A stretch of DNA of 64,000 nucleotides from Rhodopseudomonas rhenobacensis (GCF_014203125.1 NZ_JACHIH010000008.1:1-64000), one strand, 5' to 3'. Shown: positions 36,810 to 46,309, counted from the first letter of the stretch. Notes: generated by a model from the sequence alone, not told the origin. A program made the numbers and translations.

Positions 36810-38976
36810 TAGCAATGTTGCGGTCGTCATTCCGCTGTACAACCATGCGCGTTACATCGGCGCCGCGCTTGACAGCGTATTGAACCAAACGCGGCGGCCG
36901 GCGCAGATCGTCGTGGTCGACGACGGCTCGTCGGACGACGGCGTCGAGATCTGCCGAGCCAAGCTGGACGGCGTCGAAGGCGCGCTGGTCCTGGTGCAGC
37001 AGAACGCCGGCGCCCACAATGCGCTGAACCGCGCCATCGAGGCGACCACGACGGAGTTCGTCGCGGTGCTGAACTCCGACGACATCTTCGAACTGGACAA
37101 GCTGGAGCGCTGCGCCGCGATGTTCGCCGAGCAGCCGGATCTCGGCCTGGTGTTCGGCCGGTTGGCGATCATCGACGAGAATGACGCGGCGGTCGCCAAG
37201 GGCCCGACCGTGGACTGGCTGACGCGATCGATCGCTTTTGCGCGGCGGGCCGGCACCGACATCGGTCTGGTCAGCGAGAATTTCGCCACCACCACCTCCA
37301 ACATGGTGTTTCGCAGGGCGATCTGGCAGGCGAACGGCGGCTTCATGCCGCTGCGCTATTGCCACGATCTGGAGTTCGTGCTGTCCGCCCTCGGCCGCGG
37401 CAAGGTGTTGTTCGATCAGGATCGGATTCACACCAAGTATCGGGTGCACCCCAACAACACCATCAAGCAGCGTCTCGACAACATCCGGGTCGAGATCGCC
37501 GGCGTGTTGGTCAATGCGTTGTTTGAGAATGCACTGGGGTTCACCGCGGAGTTCGAGCGCACGCGCGTGATCGATCTGTTCCGGGCGTTGTCGGGAAAAG
37601 GCCTCTCCGATCTGATCTGCACGCTGCTGCCGCTGCGGAGCGGCAGCGCCAAACTGGCATTTTTCGAAACCATCACCTCGGCCTCGGCGCTGGGAACGCT
37701 GCAGCACCTGACGGCGCCGGAGAGCGCGACGCGGCTGTTGAAGGGCCAGACCTGGGCCGAGAGCGCGAAGTCCTTTGCCGGCGTGAACCGCCCCGCGGCG
37801 GACTGCGGCCTGGAGATCAATGCGCTGATCGAGGTGTCGGCGTTCGACAAAGGCGGGCTGGAAAAGGTCGTGCTGGATTCCGCGATTCTGCTCAGGGAGT
37901 TGGGCGTTCGGCCGCTGATCGTGTCGTGCCGGCCGGCCGGTCATCTCGCCGAAGTGGCGAAGGCCGCCGACGTCGAGGTCGTCAGCCTGCCGCAGACCAA
38001 TACGCTTGAGGCCTACCGCGCGCTGGTGTCCGGCCGCCGCATCGACATTGCGATGTCGCATTTTTCCCGGCTGGGCTATCCGATCTTTCGTCAGCGCGGC
38101 ATCCCCAACGTGACGTTCATTCACAACGTCTACGCCATGCTCGACACCGCCGGCGTCGCCGCGTTCCAGGCCGACGACGCCTATGTCGACCGTTACATTT
38201 CGGTGTCGCGCAAGGCGACCGAATTTGCCGTCGGTCCGCTCGGCATCGATGCGGCGAAGATCGACACCATCCCGAACGGCCTGATCATCGAGGAGCATCT
38301 TCGGCGCGAAGCCGAGGCGGTGCCGGCGGATCGCAGTCAATTCGGACTGAGCGACGACGATTACGTGTTCCTCAACGTGGCCTCCTACAACCTTCACAAG
38401 GGCCATTACTTGATGGCGGATGCGATGAGCCTGATTCTGCATCTGCGCTCGGACATCAAGGTCCTGTGCGTCGGCAACGTGATCTACCCGCCGCATATCG
38501 AGGAACTGACACGGTTTCTCGGCGAGGCGGGGCTGTCCCGCCACATCCTCATGCCGGGCTATATCGACGACGTCACGCCGCTGCACCAGATGGCCGACGC
38601 GTTCCTGCTGCCGTCGTTCCTCGAGGGGTGGAGCATCGCCATGAACGAAGCGATGTTCAACGGCAAGCCGATGATCCTGAGCGACACCGGCGGCTCCCGC
38701 GAGGTGATCGAGGATAACGACATCGGCCTGATTGTCGCCAACGAATACGGCGAGGTCACCAATCTGAACAGTGCGCTGCTTGATGAACTGGCTTACTCCA
38801 GACGGAAATATGCCACTGCGCCCCGGCTCGCCAGGGCGATGTTGGAGTTCGCCGACAATCGCGAGCATTGGAGCAAAGCCGGACAGCGCGGGCGAGAGAA
38901 GATCCTGGAAAAATACCGATTCGAACGCATCATTGGGCAATACGTAAGCGTGCTGAAGGACGTCTTGAAGCGATGA
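36802..38976 (+). CDS. Bifunctional glycosyltransferase: GT2 domain plus GT4 domain
   Basis: 724 residues from the ATG at 36802, overlapping the previous gene by eight bases. The N-terminal 270 residues are GT2 (V-V-I-P-L-Y-N-H, V-V-D-D-G-S-S-D-D, V-L-N-S-D-D). From ~350 a GT4 domain follows: G-G-L-E-K-V-V-L-D, I-P-N-G-L, a donor-binding H-K-G-H-Y-L-M-A-D and P-S-F-L-E-G-W-S-I-A-M-N-E-A with the E-x7-E-type arrangement. Two transferase activities in one chain would add successive sugars. Coupled to the acetyltransferase by ATGA. Confidence 0.87.
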   Translation: MLDSNVAVVIPLYNHARYIGAALDSVLNQTRRPAQIVVVDDGSSDDGVEICRAKLDGVEGALVLVQQNAGAHNALNRAIEATTTEFVAVLNSDDIFELDKLERCAAMFAEQPDLGLVFGRLAIIDENDAAVAKGPTVDWLTRSIAFARRAGTDIGLVSENFATTTSNMVFRRAIWQANGGFMPLRYCHDLEFVLSALGRGKVLFDQDRIHTKYRVHPNNTIKQRLDNIRVEIAGVLVNALFENALGFTAEFERTRVIDLFRALSGKGLSDLICTLLPLRSGSAKLAFFETITSASALGTLQHLTAPESATRLLKGQTWAESAKSFAGVNRPAADCGLEINALIEVSAFDKGGLEKVVLDSAILLRELGVRPLIVSCRPAGHLAEVAKAADVEVVSLPQTNTLEAYRALVSGRRIDIAMSHFSRLGYPIFRQRGIPNVTFIHNVYAMLDTAGVAAFQADDAYVDRYISVSRKATEFAVGPLGIDAAKIDTIPNGLIIEEHLRREAEAVPADRSQFGLSDDDYVFLNVASYNLHKGHYLMADAMSLILHLRSDIKVLCVGNVIYPPHIEELTRFLGEAGLSRHILMPGYIDDVTPLHQMADAFLLPSFLEGWSIAMNEAMFNGKPMILSDTGGSREVIEDNDIGLIVANEYGEVTNLNSALLDELAYSRRKYATAPRLARAMLEFADNREHWSKAGQRGREKILEKYRFERIIGQYVSVLKDVLKR

Positions 38977-39533
38977 GAATCTTGGGGTGGCTGCGGCGAT
39001 TTTCTTTGGCGCTCAGATTCTATCTGGGCAATCATTTGTTCATGAACTGGATGCCGTATCGCATCCGCCACGCCTACCTGCGGCGGTTCTGCAACATGCG
39101 GATCGGGGCGGACACCAGCATCGCGATGGGCTGCTTCGTCACCGGCAACTTCATCACCATCGGCAGCAACACCGTGATCAACCGCGGCACCTATCTGGAC
39201 GGCCGGGTTCCGCTGTACATCGGGAACAACGTCAATGTTTCCCACGGCACCCTGATCCAGACGCTGAGCCATGACCCGCAGAATCCGGATTTCGTCTGCA
39301 TCGAGAAGCCGGTGGCGATCATGGACCACGCCTGGATCGGCGCGCGGGCCATCCTGATGCCGGGCGTGACGATCGGTGAGGGAGCCGTGGTCGCCGCGGG
39401 AGCAGTGGTGACAAAGGACGTCCCGCCTTATACGATTTACGGTGGCAATCCGGCGCGCTTCATCACCGATCGGTCCCGCAATCTGCGCTACAAGACGCGG
39501 TATTTCCCGTTCTTTGATACGGATATCCAGTAA
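38973..39533 (+). CDS. Hexapeptide-repeat O-acyltransferase
   Basis: 186 residues from the ATG at 38973 (ATGA overlap). After a hydrophobic N-terminal stretch it has left-handed beta-helix hexapeptide repeats (I-G-A-D-T-S-I-A-M-G, I-T-I-G-S-N-T-V-I, V-P-L-Y-I-G-N-N-V-N-V-S, A-W-I-G-A-R-A-I-L-M-P-G-V-T-I-G-E-G) with a probable catalytic His in N-V-S-H-G-T. WbbJ/LbH-type acetyltransferases of this kind acetylate sugars in surface polysaccharides with acetyl-CoA. Same operon as the two transferases upstream. Confidence 0.9.
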   Translation: MRILGWLRRFSLALRFYLGNHLFMNWMPYRIRHAYLRRFCNMRIGADTSIAMGCFVTGNFITIGSNTVINRGTYLDGRVPLYIGNNVNVSHGTLIQTLSHDPQNPDFVCIEKPVAIMDHAWIGARAILMPGVTIGEGAVVAAGAVVTKDVPPYTIYGGNPARFITDRSRNLRYKTRYFPFFDTDIQ

Positions 39534-39632
39534 CTCGCTCGGCAGGCCCTCCGAGCTGCCCCACTCCGAGATGCCTGCATCGAGAACCGATCAAGAACCG
39601 CGGTCGCCCCGCATGCATAGTCGAGGCCTCAG

Positions 39633-42194
39633 ATGAAGAATTACACGATCATTTCGGGCACCGGCCGCGCGGGCACCACGTTGTTGGTTCGCATCCTGAT
39701 GAAGGCCGGAATCGATACCGGATTCGACCCCGACGCCGCCATTGACCCGGTCGCCCACGCCGGGCTGGAAATGGACCTGCGCAACAAGCCGGACTGCAGG
39801 TTGGTGAAGTCGCCATGGATCGCGGCCTACATCGACGAGGTCATTGCCGACAACGACATCAAGATCGATCATGCGATCATCTGCATGAGAAATCTCAACG
39901 ACGCCGCCGAGAGCCGGCGCCGGGTGCAGCGCGCGCAGAACACGGACCAGCACGTCGCCGGCGGGCTGTGGGGAATTTCGGATCCCGCGGAGCAGGAGGC
40001 TTATCTCGCCGAGATGTTCCATCGCCTGCTGTTTACGTTGTCGGAAAACGGCGTGCCGATGACGTTCCTGCACTTTCCGCGTTTCGCCAATGATGTGGAT
40101 TATTTCGTCGAGAACATTCAGCCGATCTTTCCCGACGTCAGCATCGAGGACCTGCGATCGGCGTACCATTCCACGGTGGCGCCGGAACTGATCAACGACT
40201 TCAGCAAGACGCGCCCGCCGGCGACCGCGATGTACTCCAAGTCCGCGGCTGCGGAGGCCGCGGCCCGCGCGCACCGGGAAAAGCTGGAAGCCGAGCTCGC
40301 GACGCTGACCAAGCTGGTCTCCGATCAGCACGCGGAGCTTGCGCTGCTGGCTGCGCAGACCAGCCAGATCACGCTGCTCTCGCAGGCGCTCGACCGTCGC
40401 GACCTGCAGAACTCCACGCTGTCGCGCGATGTGGCGGCGGCCTGGGCAAGGATCGCCGAGCTCGATCATCTGGTGGCGGATCTGCAGGCCGGCAAACAGG
40501 CGTCCGAGACCGCACTGCGCACGCTGCAGAGCGAGCTGCAGGCCGGCACGCAGGCGCTTGGGGCGGCTAACCAGCAGCTCCACGCGCTGTTCGCCAGCCA
40601 TTCCTGGCGGCTGACGCGGCCGTTGCGCGTCGTGCGGCGCGCGGTGGCCAGGCTGCGACGTTCGCTGACCGCGATCCTCAGCTTGCCGGAGACCGCGACG
40701 GATGTGTTCGGCAACAAGTTGTCGGGCGGTCAAGCCGCGGAGCGCACCGGGGCGAGCGGCATCGGTGGTCTGCCCGGACTGCAGAATCTTGCGGCCTCCG
40801 ACGTCCAGCGAATTGCAGCGACGTTCGATCGCGCCTTCTACTTGGCGACCTATCCGGACATCGCCTCCAGCGGCTTCGATCCGCTTCAGCATTACATGTC
40901 ATTTGGCTGGAAGGAGGGGCGGAACCCGACGCCGTCCTTTTCGACCAGCTTCTATCTGGAGACGTCGCCGGACGTTCGGGCGGCGGACATCAACCCCTTC
41001 GTGCATTGGGTGCTGTTCGGCAGCCAGGAGCACCGCCCGACCATGCCGGCCCTGGCGGCTGGTGAGCGGCAGGCCGATGCCGGCCGCGTCGCCCAGCCAT
41101 CCGCGACCGAAGGCCCGGAGACGTCCGGTCGGTCGTCGGTCACCGGCGCGATCCGCAAGGCGGCGTCGCGAGCCCGCCGAGCACTCGGGGAGTTCTACGA
41201 AAAGATCATCGTCGATCACGAGCCGCCGGTGGCGATCAAGACGGTCGAGGACTTCAAGAAGACCGATGTCAGCTACGAGCAGCGGATCATCAACGAGAAC
41301 TGGACCTTCGACACCAAGCCGCGCGACGAGAACACCGGCAATGAGATCGCGCCCGACAATATGTTCGTCTACAAATACCTGCTGCTCGAACGCAAGCTGT
41401 CCGCCTACAAGGGAATGGACTATTGGGATTTCATCCGTCACGTCGTCAATAGCCGCGACTACACCCGTATTCTCTCGGTGGGCAGCGGTCCCTGCGCGGT
41501 CGAGATGGAAATCGCCGAGAAGTTCACCAAGCCCTACGTGATCGATTGCCTCGACCTCAACGAGAAGCAGATCCAGGACGCCACCCGTCGCGCGCAACAG
41601 CGCGGCATGAATCTGAGGCCGGTGGTCGCCGATCTCAACGAAATCGTGTTCGAGGAAAAGTACGATCTGGTGATCATCTGCGCGGCGCTGCATCACTTCG
41701 TCGAATTGGAGGCCGTGCTGGAGCGTCTGCACGGCGCCTTGAACGACACCGGCATGTTCGTGACCTACGAGCCGGTGATGCGCAATGGCATGTACCTGTT
41801 CCGCGCCACGCGGGTGTTCCTCGGGCTGCTGTTCCTGTTGTTGCCGGCAAGGCTGCGCATCAATCACCAGGATTATCCCGGCGAGAAGCGCGTCGATCGC
41901 TATTACAACGAGTATGATCGCAGCGGCTGGACGTTCGAGAGCATTCGCTCGGGCGAGATCCCGGGGCTGCTGCCGAAATATTTCAAGACCATTCACTTCG
42001 GCCGCGGCATGACGTTCCTGCGGCGGGTGTCGGATAGTATCTACGGCTGCAACTACCGGATGGAACGGCGGCGCGATCGTCTGATCGTGAACGTCCTGTG
42101 CGGGCTCGATCGTTTCATGCGGGCGACCCGTTTGCTGCGACCGGAGGGGCTGTTCTACATCGGCAGCCGCAGGGATCGGCCGAAGCCGATCTAG
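39633..42194 (+). CDS. Three-part protein: sulfotransferase-like, 'NPDV' repeats, SAM methyltransferase
   Basis: 853 residues. Residues 1-195 look like a sulfotransferase: a 5'-phosphosulfate loop G-T-G-R-A-G-T-T at 9-16, V-K-S-P-W, and C-M-R-N-L-N-D-A-A-E-S-R near 90 as a possible 3'-phosphate site. Residues ~205-315 are a coiled coil ending in H-S-W-R-L-T-R-P-L-R, a motif common at the ends of transferase coiled coils. Residues ~398-470 carry two copies of the ~37-residue repeat found in the 33303 protein. The C-terminal half is a methyltransferase with I-L-S-V-G-S-G-P from 613 and A-A-L-H-H-F. It probably acts on glycan chains; sulfuryl transfer and methylation are inferred from folds. Confidence 0.72.
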   Translation: MKNYTIISGTGRAGTTLLVRILMKAGIDTGFDPDAAIDPVAHAGLEMDLRNKPDCRLVKSPWIAAYIDEVIADNDIKIDHAIICMRNLNDAAESRRRVQRAQNTDQHVAGGLWGISDPAEQEAYLAEMFHRLLFTLSENGVPMTFLHFPRFANDVDYFVENIQPIFPDVSIEDLRSAYHSTVAPELINDFSKTRPPATAMYSKSAAAEAAARAHREKLEAELATLTKLVSDQHAELALLAAQTSQITLLSQALDRRDLQNSTLSRDVAAAWARIAELDHLVADLQAGKQASETALRTLQSELQAGTQALGAANQQLHALFASHSWRLTRPLRVVRRAVARLRRSLTAILSLPETATDVFGNKLSGGQAAERTGASGIGGLPGLQNLAASDVQRIAATFDRAFYLATYPDIASSGFDPLQHYMSFGWKEGRNPTPSFSTSFYLETSPDVRAADINPFVHWVLFGSQEHRPTMPALAAGERQADAGRVAQPSATEGPETSGRSSVTGAIRKAASRARRALGEFYEKIIVDHEPPVAIKTVEDFKKTDVSYEQRIINENWTFDTKPRDENTGNEIAPDNMFVYKYLLLERKLSAYKGMDYWDFIRHVVNSRDYTRILSVGSGPCAVEMEIAEKFTKPYVIDCLDLNEKQIQDATRRAQQRGMNLRPVVADLNEIVFEEKYDLVIICAALHHFVELEAVLERLHGALNDTGMFVTYEPVMRNGMYLFRATRVFLGLLFLLLPARLRINHQDYPGEKRVDRYYNEYDRSGWTFESIRSGEIPGLLPKYFKTIHFGRGMTFLRRVSDSIYGCNYRMERRRDRLIVNVLCGLDRFMRATRLLRPEGLFYIGSRRDRPKPI

Positions 42195-42399
42195 CTGGCT
42201 TGGCTCGCGCCTCGACTCGGCATGCGGCCGCAGCCGGACATGTCGTCGCGCGGGCCGCAGACGACGGGGCCGACAGCTCGCGGCGCGCGGCTCGCGTCGC
42301 GGCCGGCGGTGCCAAGCGCGGCAAGGTGGGCGTTGGGGCGGCGCAATGCGGCTTGGCCGTCGCTCCAGGAGGGGCCATCCGGGGGGGGCAGGGGCAATT

Positions 42400-43977
42400 A
42401 TGCTGAGAGCGATCGGAAGCGAGCACGCCTTGAGACGATCGGCCCCCGGCTCGGTCTGGCGCCTGGCGTTGATGATCATGCTGGTGTTGGCCGCCGGCCA
42501 TGCCCTGGTGGTGCTGGCGACCGGCATCAATCTTCCGCTGCTCGACCTGCATTCGTTTCGGCAGACCCAGACCGCGCTGAGCGCTGACACCATCCTGCAC
42601 GGCGGGCCGTGGATCGCCTACCAGACGCCGGTGCTGGGCGCGCCGTGGTCGATCCCTTTCGAGTTTCCGATCTATCAGTTGCTGGCAGCGCTGCTGGCAT
42701 GGATCGGGGTTCCGCTGGATGCCGCCGGGCGGCTGGTCGGCTTCGGGTTCTTCTTGATGATGCTGGCGCCGCTGGCGCTGTTGTTCCGGATGGCGGGGCT
42801 GGGCCGGGTGGCTTTCGCGGTGACCGCGATCCTCTACCTGACCTCTCCGATCTACCTGTATTGGAGCCGCACGTTCCTGATGGAATCCTGCGCGCTGTTC
42901 TTTTCGCTGAGCTGGCTCGCGCTCACGCTGCGATATCTCGCGGCGCCCCATCGCGTTTGGCTGCTCGCGGCGATCGGCTGCGGATGTGCCGCCATCCTCA
43001 CCAAATCGACGACCTTCGTACCGTTCGCCGTGTTGGGCGGGCTGTGGACGGTGTGGCGGATCTGGCGATTGCGCTCGGAGACCTCGGGGCGGCCCTTGCT
43101 GCGGGCCGTCTCGGCGGCGGCCTCTAACTTGCTGATCCCGTTCCTGGTGGGGCTGGCCTGGGTGCGTTACTCCGACCACATCAAGAGCGCCAATCCGTTC
43201 GGGCAGATGCTGACCGCCGACGCACTCGGCGCGTGGACTTTCGGCAGTCTCAGCCAACGCCTCAGCGCGACGCTGTGGGTCGACACGGTCTGGAGCCGGG
43301 CGCTGCCGGATGTCCTGGGGTACTTCTCCGCGGCGGCGCTGCTGGTGCTGGGCGCCACGCTGACAAGCCGGCGCACGTTGATCCTGGCGGCAATCGCGGC
43401 CGCCGGATTCCTGATGCCGTTCGTGATCTTCAGCAATCTGCACATCGTGCACAATTATTATCAGAACGCCAATGCGCTGTTTCTGATCGTCGCCGTCGGG
43501 CTGGGGCTCAGCCGCGTCTTCGAGACGGCGTCGCGGGCGCTGGCGGTGACGCTGTTGGCGATCATCGTCGCCGGGCAGCTATGGCTGTTCTACGATCGTT
43601 TCATGCCGTATCAGCGCTTTGATTACAGCCAGAATCCCGCGCTGCTGATCGCCCAGGCGGCGCGCGACGCCACCGATCCGAAAGCGGTGCTGATCATCAT
43701 CGACGGCGACTGGTCGTCGGTGATCCCGTATTATTCCAATCGCCGGTCGGTGATGGCTCCGGGGTGGCGGCATCGCGATGCGGTCAAGCCGATCCTTGAT
43801 TCGCTGCTCAGCGACCCGACGCCCTTCCTCGGCGGAGCGACGCTCGGCGGCATTGTGTATTGCGCTGATCAACTCGCCCGGTATGGCGACCGCGCGCCGC
43901 GGGTGCAGGCCTTCGTCGCCGGACGGCGGCGACTGGCGGCGTTCGGCAGCTGTGAGTTGTTGTCGCCCGATCGGTAG
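42400..43977 (+). CDS. GT39-type membrane glycosyltransferase (paralogue 2)
   Basis: 525 residues from the ATG at 42400, preceded by a G-rich ribosome binding region. It closely matches the minus-strand protein at 30989 in length and content: [12 protein letters not shown] in the first loop, [33 protein letters not shown], and the C-terminus C-E-L-L-S-P-D-R. The two genes point away from the intervening block. Likely a polyprenyl-phosphate-sugar-dependent transferase in the inner membrane. The large antisense frame over it is a shadow. Confidence 0.83.
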   Translation: MLRAIGSEHALRRSAPGSVWRLALMIMLVLAAGHALVVLATGINLPLLDLHSFRQTQTALSADTILHGGPWIAYQTPVLGAPWSIPFEFPIYQLLAALLAWIGVPLDAAGRLVGFGFFLMMLAPLALLFRMAGLGRVAFAVTAILYLTSPIYLYWSRTFLMESCALFFSLSWLALTLRYLAAPHRVWLLAAIGCGCAAILTKSTTFVPFAVLGGLWTVWRIWRLRSETSGRPLLRAVSAAASNLLIPFLVGLAWVRYSDHIKSANPFGQMLTADALGAWTFGSLSQRLSATLWVDTVWSRALPDVLGYFSAAALLVLGATLTSRRTLILAAIAAAGFLMPFVIFSNLHIVHNYYQNANALFLIVAVGLGLSRVFETASRALAVTLLAIIVAGQLWLFYDRFMPYQRFDYSQNPALLIAQAARDATDPKAVLIIIDGDWSSVIPYYSNRRSVMAPGWRHRDAVKPILDSLLSDPTPFLGGATLGGIVYCADQLARYGDRAPRVQAFVAGRRRLAAFGSCELLSPDR

Positions 43978-44087
43978 GCGCCGCTGCGGCTTCCTCGCGG
44001 CGGAACCGCCGAGCTCCGCGCCGCTTGACATCCGATGATGACAGGATCGTACAATACGCCGAGTAAAGAGGGAGGGGGGCTGCAACG

Positions 44088-46082
44088 GTGCCTGGTCGAA
44101 TTGAAGCGTGGATGACCGTTGCCGTGCCCTATCGCCGCGCTGTCGCGCTGGTGATCTTCTTAGCCCTGCTGGTCGCGCCGGGCGTGTTTCTGTATCGAAC
44201 CCGGAGCCTGCTGCAGATCGACGGATACGCCATCGCCTTCTCCGAGGCGATCTGCGTCTGCGTACTGTCGCTGGCGACCGCCGGTCATTTGCGGCTGCTG
44301 CACAGCCGCCGTCGCGGCACGCGCTATCTCGCCGAGGCACTGGCGCTCGCGGTCGCGGTCTTGATCGGTGCCGTCGCGGCGATCTATGTCGGAAGTTACT
44401 ACGCGACGGCGTTGTGGGGCGATGGTCTCACTTTCGATCTGGTCTCGGAATCCTTGATGCGGCCACGCTCGTTGCTGGATCTCACGGGGTTCGACCAGCA
44501 CCTTGCACCGATCATCGGCGTCGTTGCGCTGGCGGTGCCCCTGGCGCTGGGGGCGCTTTACGGCGTGGTCTCGCGCGTGCTCGCCGCCGTGGCCTACACT
44601 TTCGACGGCTCATCGCGGCGCCGCTCGATACGTGCCGCGGCCCTGGCATTGGTCGGATTGGCGGCGTTCTCCAGCAGCGCCGGCGCCTATATCTTCATCG
44701 CAAAGAAAGATCTTTTGGCCGGCGAACCGCTGCTGAACTTCTTTGGATTCACCAAAGTGTCGCAGCTGATGGATCTGGACCAGAAGCGTCTGGTGGCCGC
44801 GCTGCAGGACCGCGAGAGCCAGGCGTCCTATCCCAAACAGCCGGCGTTCGAAAAGAAGAACGTCATTCTGATCTTGTCGGATTCGCTGCGCGCGGATCGG
44901 ATGGGCGTGTACGGCTATCCGCGGCAGACCACGCCGTTCCTCTCGGAGCTGCAGGCCCGGCACGCGGCGACCCGCGTCGAGATGGCGCTCTCGAGCTGCT
45001 CGGAGTCCTATTGCGGGATCGCAACGACGCTGGCGTCGCGGCCGTTCCATCAGCTGTCGACGCACAATTTCAAACTCAACTCGCTGCTGCGCAGCGTGGG
45101 CTATCGCGTCAACTACTATCTGTCGGGAAAGCATCGCGGCTGGTCGTTCTTGTGGGACTTCTATGGAACCGACATCGACGGCATGTACGATCCGGTGCTG
45201 CGAAACGCCAAGATCGTCACCGACGATCGTGAGACCATCGGCACATTTCGCGGGATCGAGGCCTATGACGGCACGCCGCGGTTTTTGTATTTCTTTCTGA
45301 TGTCGTCGCACAATCTGGGCCGCAGGTTTCCCGAGTTCAATCAGTTCGGGCCGCTCACGTCGGCAAAGCCTTTGATCGGACGACTGATCACGCAGCCGCC
45401 GCAGTCGTTCGACAGTCACGGCGTGACGCGCTACCCGCCGGTCGACGACAAGGATCGCATGCTGCTCGGCGATCAGTTCGACAATGGCGTGCTGCAAGCC
45501 GATGCCATGATCCGGGAGATCTTCACGATCCTTGAACAGAAGGGATATTTGAAGAACTCATTGGTCGTCATCCTGTCGGACCATGGCGAGGAATTGGGTG
45601 AACGCGGCCGCGCGTCGCACGGCCGCTTTCTCTATCAGGAGAGCATCCACGTGCCCTTGATCCTGGTCGATGACGACCTGACGCGCTACAACAACACGAA
45701 ATTTGCGACGCAGATCGACGTCGCCCCGACCATTGTCGATCGTCTTGGGTTGCCGGTGCCGTCGTCCTGGCAGGGCGTGTCGCTGCTGCGACCGCCGCAG
45801 GATCGGCTCACCGTTCACCAGACCAGGTGGCGGGAGACGCCCTGCCTGGCGTTCGTGCACAAGACCGGGGAGCGGTTGTTCAAGTACATCAAATGCAAAC
45901 ACGACAACAAGATCGAGAGCGAGGAGTTCTTCGACCTCGGCAACGACCCCGACGAGTTGCACAATCTCATTTCTGAGGGCCCCGCCGACGAGATTGCGCT
46001 GCTGCGGGCGGAGGCATCCAGGCAGTTCGGCAGGCTGGTCTGCGCAGGCAGCGAGGATTCCTGCATCAGGGGGCGGCCCTAA
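44088..46082 (+). CDS. Alkaline-phosphatase-superfamily (sulfatase-fold) membrane enzyme
   Basis: 664 residues from a GTG, with a GGGAGGGGGG stretch upstream. Residues 1-220 hold about five hydrophobic segments. The C-terminal domain has S-D-S-L-R-A-D-R-M-G-V-Y-G-Y, a metal-site D near the start, S-D-H-G-E-E-L-G-E and H-V-P-L-I, as in sulfatases, lipoteichoic-acid synthases and phosphoethanolamine transferases. The nucleophile region reads S-S-C-S-E-S-Y-C-G-I-A-T-T rather than the classical C-x-P-S-R, so sulfatase maturation to formylglycine is doubtful. It may transfer a phospho-group to a glycan. Next to the GT39 gene. Confidence 0.72.
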   Translation: MPGRIEAWMTVAVPYRRAVALVIFLALLVAPGVFLYRTRSLLQIDGYAIAFSEAICVCVLSLATAGHLRLLHSRRRGTRYLAEALALAVAVLIGAVAAIYVGSYYATALWGDGLTFDLVSESLMRPRSLLDLTGFDQHLAPIIGVVALAVPLALGALYGVVSRVLAAVAYTFDGSSRRRSIRAAALALVGLAAFSSSAGAYIFIAKKDLLAGEPLLNFFGFTKVSQLMDLDQKRLVAALQDRESQASYPKQPAFEKKNVILILSDSLRADRMGVYGYPRQTTPFLSELQARHAATRVEMALSSCSESYCGIATTLASRPFHQLSTHNFKLNSLLRSVGYRVNYYLSGKHRGWSFLWDFYGTDIDGMYDPVLRNAKIVTDDRETIGTFRGIEAYDGTPRFLYFFLMSSHNLGRRFPEFNQFGPLTSAKPLIGRLITQPPQSFDSHGVTRYPPVDDKDRMLLGDQFDNGVLQADAMIREIFTILEQKGYLKNSLVVILSDHGEELGERGRASHGRFLYQESIHVPLILVDDDLTRYNNTKFATQIDVAPTIVDRLGLPVPSSWQGVSLLRPPQDRLTVHQTRWRETPCLAFVHKTGERLFKYIKCKHDNKIESEEFFDLGNDPDELHNLISEGPADEIALLRAEASRQFGRLVCAGSEDSCIRGRP

Positions 46083-46111
46083 GCCTCGCCGATGAGCGCC
46101 CATTCGGCGGT

Positions 46112-46246
46112 CTAATTGACCGCCGCGACGTGGATCGGCGCGCTGGTGCGCAAGACGAAGCCGCCGGAGACCCCCGCGGCGGTGAGAAACGCCAGCATCG
46201 CCACGGGTATTGCAACCATCCTGAGAACTTGCGCTGAATGACGCAT
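46112..46246 (-). CDS. Small single-span membrane protein (44 aa)
   Basis: From the ATG at 46246 (GGGAG six bases upstream; an in-frame ATG at 46252 is too close to that site) the frame runs 44 residues to TAG at 46112. It contains one hydrophobic segment (V-A-I-P-V-A-M-L-A-F-L-T-A-A-G-V) flanked by a basic N-terminus (M-R-H-S-A-Q-V-L-R) and ends H-V-A-A-V-N. A CtrA-type site lies about 50 bases upstream of the start. It has no named family, but the start signals and composition look real. Confidence 0.55.
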   Translation of the reverse strand: MRHSAQVLRMVAIPVAMLAFLTAAGVSGGFVLRTSAPIHVAAVN

Positions 46247-46293
46247 AGTCATCTCCCGAGGTGGTGATGCGCCCATAGGTTGCACGATTATGG

Positions 46294-46309
46294 TTAATAC
46301 ACCGTTAAC
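46294..46309. promoter_or_regulatory. CtrA-type binding site (TTAA-N7-TTAAC)
   Basis: TTAATACACCGTTAAC at 46294-46309 fits the CtrA consensus TTAA-N7-TTAA(C) on the plus strand and, because it is nearly palindromic, on the minus strand as well (from 46308). It lies about 50 bases upstream of the small membrane protein start, the expected promoter position. CtrA is the alphaproteobacterial cell-cycle and motility regulator. Confidence 0.6.

Noticed and set aside
34731-36842. 703-residue minus-strand open frame across the 33303 gene
   Set aside because: It mirrors a well-supported plus-strand transferase, has Arg/His/Gln-rich composition typical of GC-rich antisense frames, and no domain.
36688-38940. 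750-residue minus-strand open frame across the GT2-GT4 gene
   Set aside because: Antisense shadow; the plus frame has clear catalytic motifs and coupled starts.
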